From contig OX336350.1 in assembly GCA_946902875.1 (NCBI GenBank), positions 21,194,048-21,258,047 on the forward strand: a DNA stretch of 64,000 nt, written 5' to 3'. The position numbers and the translations under genes are program-made. Below, piece by piece: positions 10,790 through 20,640 of this stretch. The notes beneath the pieces were generated by a model. That model made no database searches. It saw only the letters and a list, made by a program, of their open reading frames with translations, and was not told the DNA's origin. The stretch is from Nematopogon swammerdamellus. Lineage: Eukaryota; Arthropoda; Insecta; Lepidoptera; Adelidae. How positions within the stretch are numbered: the stretch's first letter is position 1; each line of letters begins with the position of its first letter.

Positions 10790-10795
10790 TTTTTT
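10790..10795 (+). terminator. RNA polymerase III terminator
   Basis: A run of six T residues lies five bases past the tRNA discriminator base, the usual stop signal for polymerase III. Confidence 0.8.
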
Positions 10796-11346
10796 ATTTG
10801 TATATTAATTTTATTATAATTATTTTTTATTTATTTACACATCTATTTACAATAATTTTACATATAACTATACCTAAAATATAAAAAAATTACAATTATT
10901 TTTAAGATAGTTTAGTTTTAATATAAATTCTTATTTTAACAATCAATAAAGAATCTCCAGATATTGAGTCAATCTACAATTACTATAACTTATTAATAAT
11001 AATTGTGTTATAGGAATATCGAATAAGGATTTTAGGGAAATAAATATTGGACAGAATGTCACGTGAGAGGAGCCATGGGCTCAACTAGTAAATTATAAAA
11101 TGAAATGAATAAAAATGTATAAATTATTTTATGCAAATAAAATACATACACACTTATCCATCCAGTCGATCTTTTTTTTTTTTTTTTTTTTTATTGATAC
11201 GCGAGACACTTGGCGCCGCCGTCAGCATGGATTGTTGAGCCGACGACGACGCCCAAAAGCATTCGTTTTGCTTCGATCTTGCTTGAAAGAAACACACGAT
11301 CTTATAGCACCCCTCCTTTTGGGTCGGGATTTAATTCGGTTGCCTA
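10796..11346. other. AT-rich spacer with poly-T run
   Basis: It contains a T-run at about 11171-11192, likely the inverted A-tail of a degraded retroelement, followed by a short unassigned GC-richer stretch. No gene is supported. Confidence 0.45.
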
Positions 11347-11432
11347 ATAATTCAGATTCAAACATTTATTTCGCCATAATGAACACAACATAACAATATT
11401 TCATTGAGACGTACGCATATTTATTTTTTTAA
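11347..11432 (+). repeat. Dispersed retroelement 3'-end-like repeat, second copy
   Basis: ATTTATTTCGCCATAATGAA and the following AACAATATTTCATTGAGAC-like block match 5528-5612. Confidence 0.5.
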
Positions 11433-11530
11433 TAAAACCCAAATCCTACTCCACTCGTTGAGGTCTACTGTTCGGTACATTGTGTGTGTGAGTTACCGTG
11501 AAATAAATTTTACGGAATAAGACATGATCT

Positions 11531-11552
11531 GGGGGCACACGGCAGTGCCCCC
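11531..11552. repeat. Short GC-rich hairpin
   Basis: GGGGGCAC, a six-base loop and GTGCCCCC form a perfect 8-bp stem. Function unknown; it precedes a family A-like fragment. Confidence 0.7.
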
Positions 11553-11599
11553 GTCAAGTTGAGCAACACGGCCGTACCAACCTTTTCTCGATTCCTTCT

Positions 11600-11680
11600 A
11601 CCACATTCGCAATGTTAGCCCATTACACCTTGGTGAATTAGGTGCCATGGCAGTGTTTCCCTTTTTACTCGTAACGTGAA
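11600..11680 (-). mobile_element. Diverged family A tail fragment
   Basis: TGTTAGCCCATTACACCTTG followed by GTGAATTAGGTGCCATGG resembles the inverted 3' part of family A. Confidence 0.5.
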
Positions 11681-11839
11681 CAGAACGATAAACTATTCTC
11701 ATATTGTAGTAGTATTTCGCACTTCGCGTAGAGTGAGAATAGCGTACGGTGGTGTGACGGTGTATGCGTGTTCCAAGTGCGCGGTTGTGTGCGTGTGGTG
11801 TGTGTGACCTAGTGACCGCGCGCTGCCTTGCCCGCGGCG

Positions 11840-11950
11840 ATGTCGGCGCCCGCCAGTACCAACGTACATTACCACGTGCGCGCGCGCACCTACGAGCTGC
11901 ATTCCCTCCCTCACACTTCTCTTTATTGCCTCCTGATCCCCCCTTTTTAA
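11840..11950 (+). CDS. Possible first coding exon or short ORF, unrecognised
   Basis: A GC-rich island (about 11700-11930) in AT-rich surroundings holds an ATG at 11840 opening MSAPASTNVHYHVRARTYEL, which stops after 36 codons at 11950. I recognise no family. The base composition and position would fit a 5' UTR and first exon, but no strong GT donor is visible in the frame. The stop is formed where a dispersed repeat begins, so any real exon would have to end earlier. A minus-strand frame over the same island is less plausible. Confidence 0.15.
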   Translation: MSAPASTNVHYHVRARTYELHSLPHTSLYCLLIPPF

Positions 11951-12134
11951 CCGACTTCAAAAAAAGGAGGTTGTTCTCAATTCGACTGTTTTTTTTTTTA
12001 TATTTGTTACCTCAGAACTTTCGACTGGGTGAACCGATTTTGATGGTTCTTTTTTTATTTGAAAGCTGCTGCTTCCCGTGTGGTCTCATTTCAATTTCGT
12101 CAAGATCGGATTAGAAAGCGAGGCACCGAGTACA
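11945..12134 (+). mobile_element. Dispersed insect repeat starting AACCGACTTCAAAAAAGG
   Basis: It continues CAGAACTTTCGACTGGGTGA and CTGCTTCCCGTGTGGTCTCA. I have seen this block as a very common repeat in lepidopteran sequence, but I cannot assign it to a class. It has no coding capacity. Confidence 0.6.
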
Positions 12135-12195
12135 TTAATAGCAAAACATTACAAAAAAAAACTGAAATAAAAAACTATTTAAAAACATATAATAA

Positions 12196-12334
12196 CCGCC
12201 TTCAAAAATGTATATGAAATAAAAAAAATCTAACCCTAGAGTTGAAGGCGGTGATATCCTTTGTGATTTGTGTAGCCTTCTTTAGCACCGACTATAAGGT
12301 TCGATTTTTTTATTTCATACATTTTTGAAGGCGG
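12196..12334. repeat. Fold-back element
   Basis: CCGCCTTCAAAAATGTATAT at 12196 is matched by the complement ending near 12334 (ATACATTTTTGAAGGCGG). Arms are about 30 bp with a loop of about 75 bp. The terminal motif resembles the neighbouring AACCGACTTC repeat. Confidence 0.75.
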
Positions 12335-12419
12335 TCTTTTAATTCCCTCTTCATTCGTTCTCCCCACCCTCGCGTCTTCCTTTTTCTGTGCACACTTCCC
12401 TGATTGTGCTCTCTCCTAG

Positions 12420-12420
<1 letters not shown>

Positions 12421-12461
<41 letters not shown>
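12421..12461. repeat. TA microsatellite, left border of the LINE
   Basis: About 20 TA dinucleotides lie directly before the AT-rich 5' region of the R4-type element. Confidence 0.9.
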
Positions 12462-12466
<5 letters not shown>

Positions 12467-12920
12467 CAAATATCTGTCAAACAAGTTGGTGTGCGAAATT
12501 TCGAAACATTTTAAAATAATTAATTTCTGTAGGATTTTTACCAATATTGTGTATATGAATTATAGCTTAGAGAGTTTTACATTTGAGAAGTAATCAATTT
12601 CAGATTTTTAGTGTATATTTTAGAAGATATCAAGGAAAGAAAATTGTAAGTGAAGATTTTGGAACCTATTGAAAAAAAGTAGCAACTGCAGGAAAATACA
12701 TACGAGAATAAAGGTGCCGCTTTTCTTTACACAAATCTGAAACGAGATCATAATTTCATTGAAAACACATTGAATTATAGAAGATCAAATCGTCGAAGTG
12801 GTAAATTTCAAATGTCAATTTGAATGTCAACAAGAAGCAATGACATCAATAACACAGATAAGCTTTTCTTATTCTTCATAATTAAAATTCTAAGTTGCTA
12901 TTGAATGGGAAAGATAAAAA

Positions 12921-15900
12921 ATGGATTCGCACACTGAACTACTGACGACTACCGATGATACCTTGCAGCAAAGGAGTATTCCAACTAATGCTGCCGGTAC
13001 ATGTTGGAATAATAGACCTAATTGTAATATGCTTGAAGATCGAAGGCGAATATGGTCAAAAAATGAAATGATTGAACTTATGTACTGTTATTATAAAACA
13101 AGATCACAAGGAACTGGATATTTAGCACGACTAGAAAAAATATTTGTTGAAAGGAATGCAAACAACGAAAAAAGTAAAAGATTCACCGGGACAACGTTAT
13201 CAACTCAAGCGAGAAGAATTATAGCTAACGAAATGATATCAAAAGAACTTTTAAATGAATTAAAAAACAAAGCGGAAAATAATGTCGACCCTTGTATTTC
13301 GACAATAATGAATGACAGAAATAATGTGCTACAAAAAAATATTGATGATTCTAGAAGAAAATGGTCAAATGAAGAAATGATGGAATTGCTTTTTTGTTAT
13401 TTTAAAGCAAGAGAAACTGGAAGGGGATATTTAAAAAAATTACAATATATGTTCCAAGAAAGAAACCCAAATAACCCTAAAACCTCCAAACACAATGGCC
13501 ATACTTTATCCAACCAAGCTAGGAAAATTATTATTTACAAAATGTTACCAGATCAAATCATACGTGATATTGAAAATGCGCCCTGTACAACTGAAAATAT
13601 CATGGAGTTCCTCAGGCAAACTGAACCCCAGGAAATAGGTACAAATTCCAATAATACTAACGCAACAATGAGGTATATGGGTTCACTATACTCCATCTAC
13701 AATGAAGAGAATGAAATCACCTATGACAGAGAACTAATAAATCCAATAACTGATTCGATTAACAATCACATTGAACAGGTACCCAGTACAACACCCACTG
13801 ATACCTTTAACAACAATGAAGTTGCAGAATCAATATTGTCCAGGGAATTAATAAATGTAAGAAAAGAACAGAATGCTGACCATTCATATGGAACCGAGTA
13901 TACAGCTGCTAATCCACAGAGGACAGGCACTATAGCAGAAATAAATGAAGATGTCTCCTTCAATATATTCTCACCAAATATAACCAATTATAATATGAAT
14001 AACAATTATAATTCGGAATCAAATTTATGTAATGACAGAAGTCATATAATAAAGAATTTAATAAATACAATAGAAGAAATAAAGAAAATTGACATAAATG
14101 AAAGACAATACTTACCGAAAGGAATGATAAACAAACAATTCATACAAAATGTCAATGAAATAAATGCATATTTACCAAATATATTAACATTTAACATGAG
14201 CATAACAGAATTAAACATAATCCTCTACTCAGCAGCGATGACAGTTATCAAAGAAAACAAACAGAAAATACTTGAAAAATCGTTTAACAATAGTAATCAG
14301 GTCCCAGTTTGGAAAAAGAGAATACAAGATAAAATTGAAATATTGAGAAAAAACCTTGGACAACTGATCGAAATTTCACGTGGTGTTACTAGCAGGAGAA
14401 TGAGAAATATCAAGGACAACCTATATAAAAAGTATAATATAACAACTGATATAATGTTATACAATATAATTGAACTACTCAAACAAAAAATCAAAATGTA
14501 TGCGGGAAGAATCAAACGGTATGAAAATGAGAATGAAAAAAAAAAAGAAAATATATTATTTAAACAAAATGAACGAAAATTCTACAGGAAAATGTTTGAA
14601 AAAAATATAACTCCAAAAGAAATCCCAACAAAGAACGAAATAGAAGAATTTTGGTCAAAAATTTACAGTGAGCCTGTTAACATTGATAAGTCGAATATTA
14701 TGATACAAACAATTGCAGATAAATCACCAATAATCCAGAGTAACAATTTTAATGCAATAAATGATGTAGCATTCAAAGATGCAATAAGAAATCTAAAAAA
14801 CTGGAAGACCCCTGGAATAGACAAACTACAAAACTATTACCTCAAATATTTTACCAGTGCACATCCATACATACTGCATTACTTTAACAAAATTCTTAAT
14901 AACGAAGAACAGATAGATCCGTGGCTTACAACAGGTATGGTCACTTTAATACCAAAAAATACGAATACAAATGATCCAAAAAATTGGAGGCCGATTGCAT
15001 GCTTACCAACCACTTACAAATTATTTACATATATCCTATATGTAGAAATATACAAACATTGTAATGCCAATGATATAATGACTCCCTACCAAAGAGGTTG
15101 TAAATGGGGAGCGAGAGGTTGCAAAGATCATTTAATTGTCAATAAATCTATTTTAGAAGATACAAACACATACAAGAAAAACCTAAACATGGCGTGGATA
15201 GATTACAAAAAAGCATATGATTCGGTACCACATGAATGGATTATTTTTATCCTCAAAATATATAAATGCCCTGACGTAATTACAAATTGTGTATCAAAAG
15301 TTATGAAAACATGGCAAGTGATTATGAATACAATAAGCACTGACTCAAGAATTACAACAAAGCCAATAGTTATAAAACGAGGAATATTTCAAGGAGATTC
15401 TCTGTCCCCTTTACTTTTTTGTCTATGTCTTAACCCACTATCAAAATTACTGAGTGAATATGAAAAAACCGGATATACTTTAAGAAGTGGCCAAATAATT
15501 AATCACCTCTTTTACATGGATGATATAAAACTATACGCTGCAAATAAATATCAGCTATCAAATCTAATTGATACCGTAGAAATATACTCCAAACAAATTG
15601 GAATGGAATTTGGGTTAGAAAAATGTAAAGTATTAGAAATAAAAGGTAGTAAAAGAATAAATGCTGAAGGTGAAGACCATATACTGCTTGATGGAAACAA
15701 ATTTGAAGCCTTAAATAACAAAAAATATAAATATCTTGGCATTGATGAAAATGGGGAAATCAACCACAGACAAATAATAGAAGAGAAGAAAAATGAATAC
15801 ATAAGAAGAGTAAGAAAAATCATTCAATCAACATTGAACGCTAGAAATATTATAAAGGCCATAAATACATACGCAACACCGGTTCTTATATATACTTTCA

Positions 15901-17066
15901 ATGTAATAAATTATACTATGGATGACTTTAAAAAAATTGACAGAAAAACCAGGAAACTCCTAAACATATATAACATGCATCAACAAAAATCAAATACAGA
16001 AAGACTATATTTACCAGTCAATGAAGGTGGAAGAGGCCTATTAAACATAGAAAATCTATATATCAAATTAACTATTAAAATGGAAAAATATTTAGATGAC
16101 AAAAATGACAACGTCCTAAAAGTAATTGTTGATCATGATAAGGAAAAAGGCCTATATAACATAATTTCACAAGGTAAAAAATTTAGACAAAAACTTAATA
16201 TCGAACTACCCTCGGAAGATGAAATCTTAATCCACAAAAAACAGACTGAACGATCCAAAGAAAATTGGAAAGAAAAGCCATTACATGGTCAAATTGTGAG
16301 AGAGGTACTAATGAACCCAAATACAGATATTGAAAAATCTTTTTTGTGGCAAAAAAAACAACCTACATCTCCCCAAATGGTATCTAAAATCTTTGTAATA
16401 CAAGAACAATCGATTAGAACAAAACAGTTTGAACGAGATATTTTAAAACTTGATACAGACGGACGATGCCGATTATGTCATGAAAAAGATGAAACAGTCA
16501 GGCATATTATCTCAGGATGCAAAATATTAGTACAGCCACTATACCTAAAAAGACATAATCAACTAGTCAAATACGTTTACTGGAATTTACTCAAGAAACA
16601 CAAGTTCGAAACAACTAAATTTTGGTGGAAATGCCCGTTAAATGAACCTCATGTGGTGGAAAATGAAGAATTTAAACTAATATGGGAGATTGCTGTCACC
16701 ACAGATTATGCGTTACCTAACAATCGACCAGACCTCATATATGTAGACAAAAATAAAAACAGAACTTACCTTATCGATATCACAGTACCGTCCGATTATA
16801 ACCTCACTAGGAAGGAAAATGAAAAACTTACTAAATACTACGCACTAAAAATTGAGGTCCAAAGATTGTGGAATACAAGAGTCGAAATTGTCCCAATAGT
16901 TATTGGCACTACTGGAATAATAAATAAAACTGCAGAGAAACATATAAAAACTTTAGACGCTGGTATAAAATTAGAAATACTCCAACAACAGGCTGCAATT
17001 GAAACTACAAAAATAATTACGAAATTTCTAACTGGAATTTTACCACCTGACAGTGATGATCAATAG
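12921..17066 (+). CDS. Retrotransposon polyprotein: reverse transcriptase and restriction-like endonuclease
   Basis: The ORF encodes 1381 residues and is unbroken. Two similar N-terminal segments occur, residues 41-108 (RRRIWSKNEMIELMYCYY) and 145-212 (RRKWSNEEMMELLFCYF). Both end in a TLS-QAR-I motif and look like duplicated DNA-binding domains. The reverse transcriptase spans roughly residues 590-960. It has NLKNWKTPGIDKLQ, WIDYKKAYDSVP with catalytic D761, GIFQGDSLSPLLF and Y865-M-D867-D868. A CCHC knuckle follows (C1183, C1186, H1195, C1200). A PD-D endonuclease motif follows that (P1270-D1271 and D1286 in YLIDITVP). In this family the enzyme nicks the target and primes cDNA synthesis from its own mRNA. 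All catalytic residues I can identify are present. Codon use is strongly AT-rich. The start is the first ATG after stops in the 5' region. Confidence 0.92.
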   Translation: MDSHTELLTTTDDTLQQRSIPTNAAGTCWNNRPNCNMLEDRRRIWSKNEMIELMYCYYKTRSQGTGYLARLEKIFVERNANNEKSKRFTGTTLSTQARRIIANEMISKELLNELKNKAENNVDPCISTIMNDRNNVLQKNIDDSRRKWSNEEMMELLFCYFKARETGRGYLKKLQYMFQERNPNNPKTSKHNGHTLSNQARKIIIYKMLPDQIIRDIENAPCTTENIMEFLRQTEPQEIGTNSNNTNATMRYMGSLYSIYNEENEITYDRELINPITDSINNHIEQVPSTTPTDTFNNNEVAESILSRELINVRKEQNADHSYGTEYTAANPQRTGTIAEINEDVSFNIFSPNITNYNMNNNYNSESNLCNDRSHIIKNLINTIEEIKKIDINERQYLPKGMINKQFIQNVNEINAYLPNILTFNMSITELNIILYSAAMTVIKENKQKILEKSFNNSNQVPVWKKRIQDKIEILRKNLGQLIEISRGVTSRRMRNIKDNLYKKYNITTDIMLYNIIELLKQKIKMYAGRIKRYENENEKKKENILFKQNERKFYRKMFEKNITPKEIPTKNEIEEFWSKIYSEPVNIDKSNIMIQTIADKSPIIQSNNFNAINDVAFKDAIRNLKNWKTPGIDKLQNYYLKYFTSAHPYILHYFNKILNNEEQIDPWLTTGMVTLIPKNTNTNDPKNWRPIACLPTTYKLFTYILYVEIYKHCNANDIMTPYQRGCKWGARGCKDHLIVNKSILEDTNTYKKNLNMAWIDYKKAYDSVPHEWIIFILKIYKCPDVITNCVSKVMKTWQVIMNTISTDSRITTKPIVIKRGIFQGDSLSPLLFCLCLNPLSKLLSEYEKTGYTLRSGQIINHLFYMDDIKLYAANKYQLSNLIDTVEIYSKQIGMEFGLEKCKVLEIKGSKRINAEGEDHILLDGNKFEALNNKKYKYLGIDENGEINHRQIIEEKKNEYIRRVRKIIQSTLNARNIIKAINTYATPVLIYTFNVINYTMDDFKKIDRKTRKLLNIYNMHQQKSNTERLYLPVNEGGRGLLNIENLYIKLTIKMEKYLDDKNDNVLKVIVDHDKEKGLYNIISQGKKFRQKLNIELPSEDEILIHKKQTERSKENWKEKPLHGQIVREVLMNPNTDIEKSFLWQKKQPTSPQMVSKIFVIQEQSIRTKQFERDILKLDTDGRCRLCHEKDETVRHIISGCKILVQPLYLKRHNQLVKYVYWNLLKKHKFETTKFWWKCPLNEPHVVENEEFKLIWEIAVTTDYALPNNRPDLIYVDKNKNRTYLIDITVPSDYNLTRKENEKLTKYYALKIEVQRLWNTRVEIVPIVIGTTGIINKTAEKHIKTLDAGIKLEILQQQAAIETTKIITKFLTGILPPDSDDQ

Positions 17067-17104
17067 ATAATAATATATAATATAACTCAAGATTGATCGG
17101 TGGG

Positions 17105-17143
17105 CCCGTCTTCTATCTTGGGAGGCACTCGAGCGAGGACGGG
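17105..17143 (+). other. GC-rich stem in the LINE 3' UTR
   Basis: CCCGTCTTC (17105-17113) pairs with GAGGACGGG (17135-17143) with one G-U pair. It lies in a GC-rich island of about 110 bp between the stop codon and the TA tract. R2-type elements use structured 3' UTR RNA for recognition by their reverse transcriptase, so this is a candidate for that element. Confidence 0.5.
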
Positions 17144-17206
17144 TGGCAGACCGGCGAGTACAAATGGTGTATCGCCGACGACTCCGGAAAATGCGGAAGG
17201 ATAAAG

Positions 17207-17207
<1 letters not shown>

Positions 17208-17245
<38 letters not shown>
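17208..17245. repeat. TA microsatellite, right border of the LINE
   Basis: About 18 TA dinucleotides follow the element's 3' region GCGGAAGGATAAAGTT. Confidence 0.9.
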
Positions 17246-17249
<4 letters not shown>

Positions 17250-17401
17250 GTACCTACGTTCTCACCCTACTAGTACTCAGTCAATATTTGAAATAGCTTG
17301 ACTTGGTCTAAAAGTTTAAAGCCTTTCACTATCCGGACTCTCAAGTTATACACATATTATTATAGACGTTGTATTTAATTAATATTACGTATGAAAAACA
17401 T

Positions 17402-17545
17402 ACAGTCACGCCTGCTTCCCAGGGATAGGCATAGACAATGGATCTCCGCGTTCCAAGCACGATCCTGACACACCTCTGCCGCCTCCTCCGCACTCTTAAT
17501 GTTTTTCATACATGCTCGTCCGTTACGGGTATTACGCACTTGACA
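17402..17545 (-). pseudogene. RTE-type LINE 3' end fragment
   Basis: On the minus strand this matches the C-terminal end of the copy at 37711-38145 (GGATCTCCGCGTTCCAAGCA against its GTGGAGATCC region). It includes the equivalent of the RRACMKNI segment. The frame is short and diverged. Confidence 0.65.
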
Positions 17546-17690
17546 CTTTTTTTTACCCGACTACGTGAAGCAAAAAGGATGGTTATGTTTTTCGAGGGTA
17601 AGGGTAAGTATATGTATGTCTATTTCTATGCTACAAATTACAACCCTGTAGCTTGATGGATTTTAACATAATACTCGTATTATGAGGTGT
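17546..17690 (+). repeat. Dispersed repeat with TTTTTTTACCCGACTACGTG
   Basis: The block ACCCGACTACGTGAAGCAAA, then GGTTATGTTTTTCGAGGGT, is one I associate with abundant lepidopteran repeats. Class not assigned. Confidence 0.45.
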
Positions 17691-17904
17691 CGTTGGTTTC
17701 ATCTCGCTAGTGAGTGTCACAGGGCACCACATATTTTCAAGAATTCAAAATGGCGCTAGGCGCCATATTGTCAAACTTTGAAAATAGTTTTTCTTCAAAC
17801 CCTATCGAGGACCCCATCACGTGGGGGTATCATTGCCACGAGTTAGAAAAGGCGATTTCAAAAATATGTACTACACGTTCGGAACTACAATGAATTAAAT
17901 AAAA

Positions 17905-18182
17905 AACCGGCGAATACTCGCGCACCGAGGTTTCCGCACCTCAAAAAAAAAAAACATTGAATAAAACACGTTTCTTGTATGGGAACCCCCCTTAATTTTT
18001 TACTTTTTCTATTTTTTATTATTTGTTATATCCGCCATAATAACACCTATCTGTGAAAATTTCAACGGGCTAAGTACCTATTACGGTTCAAGAGGTACAG
18101 CTCTCGGATAGACGGACGGACAGACAGACAGACAGACGGCGTAGGCTTAGTAAATTCCGTACGGGATACGGAAACCTAAAAA
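17905..18182 (-). mobile_element. Family C SINE-like element
   Basis: Inverted relative to 5706-6107. It contains AATACTCGCGCACCGAGG, ATTACGGTTCAAGAGGTACA, a GACGGACGGACAGACAGACA tract, and ends ACGGAAACCTAAAAA. Confidence 0.7.
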
Positions 18183-18939
18183 TCTAATAAAAAATTCACA
18201 AAACCCGACGGCTAAAAATTTTTGAAACAAGGAAGGCCAGAGGATTCGAATATCGGCGATGTAGCCATATCCGTGACGTCGCCAGCGTCACGCGTGACGC
18301 GTCACCAAATCGCAATTCACTGTAACCCGCAAAAATTCTATCTTTTTATCCCGGGATATATTTTTTTATTTATTTTTACACTTTTGAAGCTGAATAGCGA
18401 AATTGCAATCCGGTTGTTTTCGTTCATCTATTGTGAAGCATAAATACTTAGTTTTGGAAGCATTGAGTGTTAGTAAGTTATTTTCTAGCCAGTTCTTTAT
18501 AACTCTTAACCCATTTTCAGCATCCTTATCAGAGTCTAGCTTATATTTTTTTTTAAAGAAGCAAGTCCATGCTTCTCCCTCTCAAATTATGTAAAAAAAA
18601 AAGCAGAAGAATTTAGCTAAACACCTTCGCCATTTCAGTAGTTCGAGTACAGTACCCGACAGTAAGTAATGATTTAATTGTTTTAACACCAAAAAAAACA
18701 GTGTTCGACAGTAGTGGTCGCGTCAAGTAAAAGTAGAGCGGTGGTGATTGTGGCGGGGCGGGGCGGGGCGGGGCGGGGAGGGAGCCGCCACCGACGACCT
18801 TCGCGCATCTTTGTTCACTCCACACCCGCAGCTGATATTTCGCCATTATGCGGCGAACGCCATTACTAGTAGTAGTAGTAGTAGGTATAGTTGCTTTCAC
18901 GAGTCATGAGCACACTTTTCATTGGTTGTTTTTTTTATA
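18183..18939. other. No gene recognised; G-rich and TAG-repeat tracts
   Basis: Holds a repeated GGGGC tract (18754-18781), capable of G-quadruplex formation, and a TAG trinucleotide tract near 18866-18884. The frames crossing it are low-complexity. Confidence 0.5.
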
Positions 18940-19407
18940 CAGGGTGTATCAGGATAGGTTTGAGAAACTTCAGGAATAGAAAGTACTCATTATTAGAAGA
19001 AAAAAATCCTTGTCACTCAAATCGAAATTCCGTTGTTTTTTTGGTCATACAAAAGTTGGAAATTGTAATAAAAACTCGATGGACAGTGAGACTGGAGAGT
19101 GCAGTGAAATAATTCAGTCCTCTTTTTTCTTTTGAGGGCATTGAACTTTCAGTGTTTGGAATTTACCTACACGCAGTTCAGTTGTACTAGTTATGTATGC
19201 AACCTACCCATTTTTATTCATGAGTTAGAATTTATTTTTTATTTAATAAAGGCGGACGTTAACCATCCACCAAATCTTGAAGAATACATTTCACCAAAAA
19301 GTACTGTAAAATGATCGAATCTGGGAAAAAGTTTCAGAGCTTTTCGTCTTCAAATAGGGGCCCCTTTCGAACCCTGAAGTTTCGAAAACCTATCCTGATA
19401 CACCCTG
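18940..19407. mobile_element. Inverted-repeat DNA element with TA flanks
   Basis: The ends are CAGGGTGTATCAGGATAGG at 18940 and its complement ending at 19407. Homology continues inward for about 35 bp with a few mismatches. TA lies at both borders (18938-18939 and 19408-19409). The 468-bp size and lack of transposase indicate a MITE, plausibly mobilised by a Tc1/mariner-type enzyme. A fragment of its interior recurs at 63389-63419. Confidence 0.8.
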
Positions 19408-19445
19408 TATAAGGTATTTTATTAGTAGGTACGCTAAGGCGTGTA

Positions 19446-19607
19446 TGTGTATCAGATACTGATCACGTTCCCATACCATTTTTTTTACGATATAAAAACC
19501 TACTCACTCCTCAAATTTAATACGTGAAGTGAGCGTATTTCACCAAAAAGTAAGTTTTTTATATCGTAAAAAAATGGTATGAGAACGTGATCAGTATCTG
19601 ATACACA
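19446..19607. repeat. Fold-back element with 53-bp arms
   Basis: TGTGTATCAGATACTGATCA starts the left arm (19446-19498), and its complement ends the right arm (19555-19607). The arms also share ACCATTTTTTT and ACGATATAAAAA. A third, direct copy of the tip follows at 19611-19636. Confidence 0.85.
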
Positions 19608-19679
19608 TGGTGTATGTGTATCAGATACTGATCAGTGATCACCCTTAGCGTATAGTTACCTACTATTGAAAGACCTTAT

Positions 19680-19915
19680 ATAGACGACCGGCACGTGTGG
19701 CTGTGCCCAAAAGTTCAAAGGAAGATTAAGACACAGCCAATAACACCACTCCTCGCGAAACCACGCTCAGATAGGCGCCATTCCAGCTACAAGGCGGACA
19801 AAGAGGCCGTTGCCTAATTTATTGACACGCCTTTTGAAGATTCCCAGGTTATAGGTGGTGGGGAACATACTCGCCGGAAAGACCGTTCCATATTTTTGCC
19901 GTACGACAGATGAAC
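19680..19915 (-). pseudogene. Jockey-like LINE C-terminal remnant
   Basis: The minus strand reads SSNSFICRTAKIWNGLSGEY and then, after a frameshift, TYNLGIFKRRVNK. This is the conserved end of jockey-type reverse transcriptase proteins. The upstream part of this copy is absent. The left portion (ACACAGCCAATAACACCACT) resembles 40044-40070. Confidence 0.6.
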
Positions 19916-20021
19916 GAGTTTGACGAGATGTGACGTTGACGACGGCGCCGATGCTACGCGGCGGTTGGTTGGTTCGTTAGTCGACGCTCGTCGCCTATAG
20001 GGCTCACACGCGTCGTTTGAC

Positions 20022-20090
20022 TACTATACACTTGCGTGCAATGTTAGTCCACTGTCCATCTGTGCTCGTAACTCGTGAAAGCAACTGTAC
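20022..20090 (+). repeat. Short dispersed repeat (copy at 35125)
   Basis: ACACTTGCGTGCAATGTTAG, then CTCGTGAAAGCAACTGTA, is shared with 35125-35195. Identity unknown. Confidence 0.55.
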
Positions 20091-20105
20091 AAAAATACCG
20101 TTGTG

Positions 20106-20289
20106 CAGTTCCCGGCAGTAAATAATCTACATCGAGCTTTAGAAAGAGACAATCCGGTTGTAGAGCGTCGTCCCTGTCGCACGAACTCGCACGTCTCTGT
20201 ACTACAGGGGACGACGTTCTAACGGTTTGCAACCGGATTGTCTCTTTCTAAAGATCGATGTTCATTATTTACTTCCGGGTACTCTACTG
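20106..20289. mobile_element. Palindromic MITE, first of two copies
   Basis: The ends are CAGTTCCCGGCAGTAAATAA and CATTATTTACTTCCGGGTAC. The arms share CTTTAGAAAGAGACAATCCG and its complement. The second copy is at 56845-57016. The element is almost all arm, so its transcript would be a long hairpin. Confidence 0.75.
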
Positions 20290-20429
20290 TAATTCTTTAA
20301 AGGAAGCACGAAATGCAGCCTCTACGAACATTTAAATACATGATGTGGTGTGACTGAAAGTTTCAATATAATAGTGCTCTAGCGGTCGATATCGACCGCT
20401 CCACAGTCAACGGGGCATCTGACCGGTCG

Positions 20430-20640
20430 GAAAAGATTTCAAATTTAGATTTCACGCTGACCGTGCATCGGATGTTGTTTGTAGTTATTTGTTTGGAAAT
20501 AGCTAGTGGATAAGTCCGGTGGCGAACGTGCCAAGGCTTTCTTCATGCGCCGCATAAGCCTGGAAATGCAAAGAGGGAACGCTATAAGCGTCCTAGGGAG
20601 CATGGCTGCCTCGACGCAAATGGAAGACATTTTATTTATA
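20430..20640 (+). pseudogene. Remnant of a transposable-element protein C-terminus
   Basis: A plus-strand frame reads FFMRRISLEMQRGNAISVLG, matching QRGNAASVLGTM at 61085-61399. The region ahead is degenerate. Confidence 0.5.

Larger units (their letters stand above)
12462..17207 (+). mobile_element. R2/R4-type LINE with restriction-like endonuclease, apparently full length
   Basis: The element is about 4.7 kb: a 5' region of about 460 bp, one ORF (12921-17066) and a 3' region of about 140 bp. It lies between TA microsatellites (12421-12461 and 17208-17245), which could be the target or the two halves of a target duplication. Elements with reverse transcriptase followed by a CCHC knuckle and PD-D endonuclease belong to the early-branching group (R2, R4/Dong, CRE, NeSL, Hero). 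The length and insertion in a simple repeat recall Dong of Bombyx, which uses TAA repeats. The clade placement is inference. The boundaries are set by the microsatellites. Confidence 0.8.

Noticed and set aside
11598..11960. 120-codon arginine/histidine-rich minus frame
   Set aside because: Composition is due to a GC- and GTGT-rich island. It overlaps a family A fragment and has no homologous features.
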